Source: Opisthocomus hoazin (lineage: Eukaryota > Chordata > Aves > Opisthocomiformes > Opisthocomidae). From it: a stretch of DNA of 64,000 bases. The stretch lies in assembly GCF_030867145.1 (NCBI RefSeq), contig NC_134414.1, forward strand, positions 65,631,397 through 65,695,396, written 5' to 3'. This document shows positions 57,552-64,000 of this stretch, piece by piece; within the stretch, counting starts at the first letter, position 1; every line of letters starts with the position of its first letter. A program made the position numbers and the translations under genes. Below the pieces are notes generated by a model. That model ran no database searches, was not told the origin of the DNA, and was given only the letters and a program-made list of their open reading frames with translations.

Positions 57552-60500
57552 TAACCTGCACAAGAGTATTAGCATTCATAAATTCAAAAAGAAACAAAGC
57601 TGTGGTGTCTTACAAAATTCGACTAATTAAAAGGCTAAAAACCTCAAAGTGACTTCCATGTAACAGAACAAACACTGTTGCAATGCCGACTGCTTTGGCA
57701 ATCACCCTATTAATACAGTACTCCTGTGAGTGCAGAAATTTAACATAACAAAAATCAGTGTGAAACCACATAGAGGAAGAAGGTGATACCTACGTAAAAC
57801 AAAACCAATTTTGGTCATTTACATTTATTATCCCATTGATTGTTCTCCTACACTCACACGTTCATCTGCAGCAAGGTGCGTGTCCCCCAGTCTGGCCAAC
57901 TTCACTTAGACCTGACACAGGGGATGAGGGACATCACCTGTCAACTCCTAACTAAAGACCCTGGGATCCTCTTGCTGACAATGGGGTTTAGACATAGGTT
58001 TTATTCACTTTGAGAGTTAATTGCTACGGCATGAACTTTTGCCTCAGAATCTTGCTTAAAGTTTCCTCCTTCATCAGCTTTTGGAAAGGTGGCTACCCGT
58101 GGTCTGTGTACCCTCGTCTGGGCATTTTTGTGGCTACAACCTTGCTGCCATCCTCCTGTTCTCAGAATTTAAGTCTTCTGCTTAAGCATTGTCATGCTGT
58201 GACCCCATCAGAGCTCAGGCCTTCTGGTCTTGCTGTAAACAATGCATTCCTTGGTGTTCACCCCGTTGGCTGACGTTAACCATGTCCTTGGTTATCACTA
58301 TATGATGTTCTTCAACCTTTCCTTGGTATTGTTTTTTCTGGTACTTCTACATACATACCTCTCCATCCATAATTCGTTCTACTAATCTTTGTATTTCTAT
58401 TATGAATCTCTGCATGTTATGCAAAGCAAAGTCTGGGAAAAAGGCTCAGTTTTGTTCCAAGCTTCAGAGAAACCTGAAAAATTAATCTGCACACTCATCT
58501 CTAAAAACAGCAAGTACATATTTATATTCAGCAATTTCTTCGCTCATTTCTGCAGCATAGTTAAAGAAGACCCCTTAGGTCTTCTTGCACCTCTCCTCCA
58601 CTGATGAAGGCATGGCTGTCTCAGTTTCATTCATGTTCTTCATCAGAACACATTACCTTGACTTTGAATGCTCCCAGCTAAAACACGGATCATGGAAGCC
58701 ACATTTGCTGTACCCTCATCAATCTGTGTTATACCGTTGCAAACCTCAGCTATGAGTTAATGACAGAATCACATTCTCTCATTCCTTTAAATGTCTGTCT
58801 CATCTCCCCCACGTGGGGCAAAAGAATCCATGTCTAATTCTCTTAGGGAAAATATGTTTCTAGAGAGTCACTCTGCAATTGGAACACAACCTCCAGTAAT
58901 TCAGGTGATTCTGAACTAGGAATTCAGAGAAGAAATGCTTCCTATAGGATCATCTGCCAGCTGTGCTGAGGGCCTGTGGTGGCCCTCCAGGCTCTTACAA
59001 CCCGGGATGTGTCAGAGTCCAATTTTCTCTGTGCAGGTTCTTTGAGACGTTCTACACGAGGAGGGCTTCATGTTTAATACCAAGTTTCCTAGTCTATAGA
59101 TACTTGATGTTACACAGCATTTTGATTTAGCAGAGTTATACAGCAATGTGCTAAAATCACAAGTGCAATATAGCAATTGCAATGCACAGTTGGATCATAA
59201 TACAAACCCGATTGCCATTACCAGTCCCTGTACGCTCACCATTGTGACACTGGGCATCCCAGCCTCCAAGAGGGAATACGTGAGCTGAATCCAGCTCAAG
59301 TCAGTTGCTCTCTTCAAAGTTCATTTTCTTGGTTGTTCAGCTTTTATACTTTTAGATTTGGCTGTCGCCTACACACTTCTCCACCCATGCTGTTTCTCTC
59401 CCCTAATTATGTCAGGCAAGGCTGTTTACACAACTCAAAACCCCACTGGCACAGCTGAGTATCTAAAACAAAGGTCACCCTCTACACCCTTTGCGCCGAG
59501 TTAAGTTCGGCTTTCCTTACAATAATTGGTGGCAACGCCTTATGTTCTTCTCTGAGCTCATCATTCTTGTCCATCTCCCCTGACCCTTCTTTCATTGTAG
59601 GCGTTTGTTGTCGCAGGGTGAAATTCTCTTCTTTCTTTCTTTTTATACCAGAAAAAAAGAAACCATGAAAAACATTCATTAGTTAAATTGAAGATAAAAG
59701 GTGAGTATGCCATCTGGGCTTGTGCCTCTATCCCCAAGGAAATACTTTTTAAAAGAGCAACCGTACTAATAAATATTCCACAGAAGACCACTAGATGTTT
59801 GAGGTTCAGCTGGTGCTGAACTTCAGCTGCACCCTTTTGCTGAGGCCACAGCCTTGTTAAATGAACCCTAGCTTCTAAAATTTTCAGGACTGATGAGCAG
59901 CATCTTCTTACGAGATTCTTACCAGCAGCATTACTGAGAAAGTGTTAAAAGCAATACATGAACAGCTTTCCATATGCATATAATTTCAGACAATTTTTAA
60001 CAATTTTGTAAATGACAATACAGCCTAAAACCATTAGCTGGGCCTCAAGAGTCTGTGACAGAGAACAATAAGAATTTATTAATTTTAGCTTCTGCTAACT
60101 CTGACAGGCACATTGGAAATATAATTATGTTGGAGAGTAACAGCCAGGTGTTGTTGACTAATGATCTCATCATTTTATATGTATTTTTATATACAATTAT
60201 CTTCTTATTTTATATTTATCAAGGGATGAACATGGCAAACTGACCCAATCCGGTAAATAACTTCACGAAGACAAAGCTGAGGATACATTGTCCAGGAAGG
60301 AAAAGATGGGTATGTGTTTTTCTCTCTGTGAAGAAAGGGCATCAAAGTACTCACTGCATAGATCTGATGCCTTTGCCCGTGCTCAACTGTTCTGTACTAA
60401 TCAAACACAAAAGTACTAGGATTGAACCTTCTCTGAAAATCTTTATGAAATAGATCCACAAATAAAAATTAAGACAGGCTGGTAGCTACTCAGGAACTTT

Positions 60501-63500
60501 GTGAAAGTCTCAGTACAGGGTCTGGTAATCTAAATTAGATTAGATAATAAGATAATAAGATCTAAATACTGTGTGCTGTGGACCACGTGAAATGGCCAGG
60601 GCTCCCCATGCAGCGCCGTAGTCCCACAGCCTGCTTAACTGGGGAGTGCCGTGCTGTGAGAGACTGTCTCCACTCTGCACCAGCGCAAGCATGACCAAAG
60701 TGGCACAGGAACCTGTCTCTCTCAGACAAATGCTCCCAGCTGCTTTCATGGGATAGTTTTCAGCCAGATTTTTTCCTTGATCTGCTCCACCATGAAGCCA
60801 CGCCAGCACAAGTGACTGGGGAAGCAGAAGAATGAGAGTGAACAGTCACAGATCAGGCTGGGAGGGAGTGGGAAACTGTTCCTTCTGGAGGACTTGCGTA
60901 GATTTACACCTGCATGGGAATAACGAGAGCCAGGGTGAAGGGAAGTGAGACAAAAGGCAATGGCAGGAATTAGGTACATCCCGATACCCACCTCATTCAA
61001 GGACCATCTGTTCCCATTACGACCTAGAAGTTAAATACTGAAGCTAATCCTCTCTCATATAGTGGGAATGAGGAGGAGTCTCTGCTGAACACCTCAGTAA
61101 TTAATGAACTCACTCAGCACACTGAAATGCCTCCCTTGCCTAATGTGATTTGACCAAACGCCTCTTCTCCCGGTCTAACTGGTAGGCTCATTCCTCCTCT
61201 CAACATGTTGTAACTGAGGCAGGGCTGAAAGAAGACATGAGTGGGTGAAATCTGTAACCTGGTGACTAAGGTAATTGCTTGCAACTGAAATTTAAAGAGT
61301 TCTTGTGCTCAACTCCAATTGATGCTTTGCATAGAACAATTTGGTGTTAATTACAGAAAGAATGAAAACCACAGTGTTTCTCCATCCATGTCAATGCCTG
61401 CAATAGTAAGATAGGTCATGTTGTCTCTTGTTCACTTTGGGATGCTTCCACGCAAAACAGAAACATCTGACTCGGAGAGAACCCTGCAGCAGCTGGAGCA
61501 TTCGGTTTGCAGAAAGACACAAGCTCAGACAGAAAAGAGATCTGAATCTCAGCATCCGACTTTTAGGCATAACGCTGGGCAGAAGACAGGGCAAGAGCCC
61601 TCAGTCTTCTTATCCGAAATGTGTTAGGGCTGCACGTGAAATCACAGGAGATCATTGGCTCGTCCCTGCATCCTGACAGGCCTCACATGTGAGCAAGGTG
61701 GGGAATTGCTCAGGGCTGTCTAGTCGGAAGCAGCTTTCCTGGCTCTCAGAAGCAGACCGAGAAGCGCACCCGTATCGGGAGTGTTCAGAGCTGAACCCAG
61801 ACGGAGCACCACAGGCCCATGGACACCTGCCCACCTGTAGACGCCTTGATGTTGCCAGGCCTCCTAACGCGTGCTTCCCAGTAGAGGAATGACCATCAGG
61901 GGAAATGAGCAGCCCTGGCTTCCACTGCCTTCAGAGGGATCTGCAAATCATGCACACCTTTGAAAATCAGAGCCTTGGGACGTGGCAGCAGTCGCTTACT
62001 CTTGCACTCTGGCTGAGTCCCCGGATTTGGATGCAAACAGCTGAAATGGTTCCCAAAATGGAGATGTGAATCCATTTAACACAGCAAACCCAGATGAACT
62101 GCTGTACAACCTCAGATCGCGAGAGAGGCTAAATCATTACCGTAATGACCAAACCATACCGCCTCAAGAAGTTTTGTGACAAACTCTCCTGACTTTTCAA
62201 TAGGGCAGCTCTACTTTTGCCTTTACTTTTGTGGAACAGCAACAGCATTACGCAAATCAAACTAAAGCCCTGTTTATTGCAATTCAGAAGCTTAGATACA
62301 GTAAGGGGAATCAATGTTGAGTGTGCATATTACCATTATAAAATAAATATATTGCAGAATTATTGTAACAAGCTCTACAAGCAAACTAAACACCAGAAAC
62401 CTGAGCAGCTCAGAATTAAATGTAAAATTCCAAAACATCTCAATGTGCTCAGATCTGCAAAGGCTCAGTAAGATGCACTAACTTAACCTTAACCTTGTGT
62501 CCTAATACAGAAATTGTACTCATACAATTAATAAAATACAGTTCTATTTTAAAGACTGTAACCAAAATTAGGTTTTCTTTCTTCTCTCACGGTGTTGCTT
62601 TAAAGCCCGTTTTAAGTCTTGTTTTTTCCTGTAGAGCCTGCCCTGCTACTTGGCAGTGCACATCATTAAGTTCTACATATCTGTACAATTAACATACCTG
62701 CTAATTAGATGCGTTGTTTGTGGTATAACTCTTCACACCAAGGCAACAGCACAGAAGAAATCTTCATGGCTAGTAATAGATGTTTCCAAACTGTAACATG
62801 CAGCTTGTTTATTGAATGGGATATGAAACATTTTCAGAATGTGATGTAACTTCATGTCTCAAAAAATACTAGGAATAGGATATATGAAACTTCTGTTGAT
62901 CGGAATGTGCTGCCAGAAATACAAGCATCTCTCACTGAGATGCATTAGCAATGATACACAGAAGGAAAACTAAACTCAAATGGGCAGTGAATTACATATG
63001 AAACAACTGAATAACCACCTTGTCATAATAATCCTCTCCCCTGAAGTAATATCAGTTAAGGTTTTACATAATTCTAAAAAATCTGAATATGGCTGTCAGA
63101 CACGAGCAGTATTCTAAGAAAGTCAAGCACATGGTATCTAGACATCAAAATGTAAAATTTTGACTGACGATCGAAAGCCAAAGAGAGAAACAGACTGAGT
63201 TACACACTATGTACATATGGTACAGCTTTGCCTTTTTATTTTTTTTCTTATAGTATGCCTTTCTAAGGCAGTGCTCTTCAGGTTTATTTTGGTACTTGCA
63301 TAAAAATTCTGTAGATCTCTAAAGCCACTGATGAGCTGGAAGATATTGCCAATGGCAGCCCACAAAATGTGGAAAATGCACAATGTACCTCTATTTGCTA
63401 GCAAAAGCCCCTCCCATTTCTGCTAAGAACAATGCCAGATTTAGTTCAACGGAGATCAATGAGTGACATTCAGTAATAACGTCACCAGACCCATGAATCA

Positions 63501-63879
63501 AAAATATAAAACCCCAAACAAATAGAAAAATTCTCAAAAGCCAAAATCCCCTTTTCTTTACAGGGATTATGTCAATACATCCAGATAAATGTCACCTTTT
63601 TCTCCCAATGTAACTCTCTGAATAGAAACTTGCCTCAAGAAAGCAAAGTGATAACCAAGTAACCAACCAGTTTGTACACTTACTGCCGGACAAAATGGCC
63701 AGAAAGCTATTTGTCAGACACTATAAATGTACCTTTTGGAAAGAAGTTCTTTGTGTATTTGGGTTCTGATACTGAACAGTTCAGCTTTCTTTGCGAGCTT
63801 ATAGGTGACCATGAAGGCTAGAAGCCACAAAACCCATTTTCATAGATGAGATTTTCCCTCCACTGCTTCACCAAAAATT
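57552..63879. other. Gene-free unique DNA, right flank
   Basis: No exon, RNA gene or confident transposon is seen until the right edge. The longest open frames are about 90 codons and unremarkable. If the coding end at 63,880 is real, the DNA just left of it would be the 3' untranslated region and downstream flank of that gene. No clear transcript end beyond the hexamer noted in that entry can be fixed. Confidence 0.5.
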
Positions 63880-64000
63880 TTATTTGGAGCTCGCCACCGC
63901 CTTTCGGTAGCCTTTGTATTTTTTCTCTCTGCTGAACAGTCGCACAAGCATCAAGCCGCCGTCCAAGGTATCATAAAACCTGCGTCCACCCGCAGCAATG
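63880..64000 (-). CDS. Probable last coding exon of an unidentified gene (partial)
   Basis: On the minus strand a frame is open from the window edge to a TAA at 63,880-63,882, giving 39 codons. The peptide contains RRFYDTLDGG, LMLVRLFSREKKYKGYRK and ends AVASSK. It reads like a real basic C-terminus. The 120 bp carry about ten CpG sites and 24 of 39 codons end in G or C, in contrast to the AT-rich DNA beside it. The stop overlaps an AATAAA hexamer (63,879-63,884), and AT-rich sequence follows, as in a 3' untranslated region. I do not recognise the protein. A 39-codon open frame alone is not significant, so the call rests on composition and peptide character. It could be a retropseudogene end or chance. 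Confidence 0.4.
   Translation of the reverse strand, partial: IAAGGRRFYDTLDGGLMLVRLFSREKKYKGYRKAVASSK

Noticed and set aside
61250..61325. Possible MIR-like relic (CTGGTGACTAAGGTAATTGC)
   Set aside because: Only one loose block matches and the rest cannot be aligned by eye.
1..64000. CRISPR arrays, operons, ribosome binding sites or prophage
   Set aside because: This is vertebrate nuclear DNA. No regularly spaced repeats or prokaryote-like gene packing exists in the window.

Overview
The window is avian nuclear DNA, most likely a gene-poor intergenic or long-intron stretch of a large chromosome in a neoavian bird. The diagnostic evidence is a set of CR1 (chicken repeat 1) LINE copies. The young ones end in the CR1 hallmark of 8-base ATTCTGTG units, and all are truncated at the 5' end. 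Two solo LTRs belong to endogenous retrovirus families that I recognise as widespread in birds. The rest is AT-rich, with no complete protein-coding gene that I can recognise. Most open frames are short and chance-like; the long ones are the C-terminal end of the CR1 reverse transcriptase.

Layout. 1-7.1 kb: unique AT-rich DNA. 7.1-11.2 kb: three CR1 copies, one (+) and two (-). 11.2-22.3 kb: unique DNA with a CpG-rich island at 18.2-18.5 kb and two purine-skewed blocks. 22.3-24.8 kb: two (-) CR1 copies; the second is fused at its 5' end to the first ~58 nt of U2 snRNA. 24.8-34.1 kb: unique DNA with an ancient MIR/L2-like relic and a pyrimidine-skewed kilobase. 34.1-34.9 kb: the CR1 copy with the longest intact RT remnant. 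34.9-49.7 kb: unique DNA with MIR/L2-type fossils, a second CpG-rich patch and a TA/TG-rich tandem array. 49.7-51.1 kb: two old, divergent CR1 relics in opposite orientation. 54.4-57.6 kb: a mobile-element cluster with one CR1 and two antiparallel solo LTRs. 57.6-63.9 kb: unique DNA. At the right edge (63.88-64.0 kb) a CpG-rich open frame on the minus strand looks like the last coding exon of a gene lying beyond the window.

No operon-like or multi-gene system is present. The most notable item is the U2 snRNA-CR1 chimera at 24.1-24.84 kb. It looks like the product of a reverse-transcriptase template jump during CR1 retrotransposition, the bird counterpart of the U6-L1 chimeras known from mammals. 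Family assignments come from memory of the families, not from a database search.
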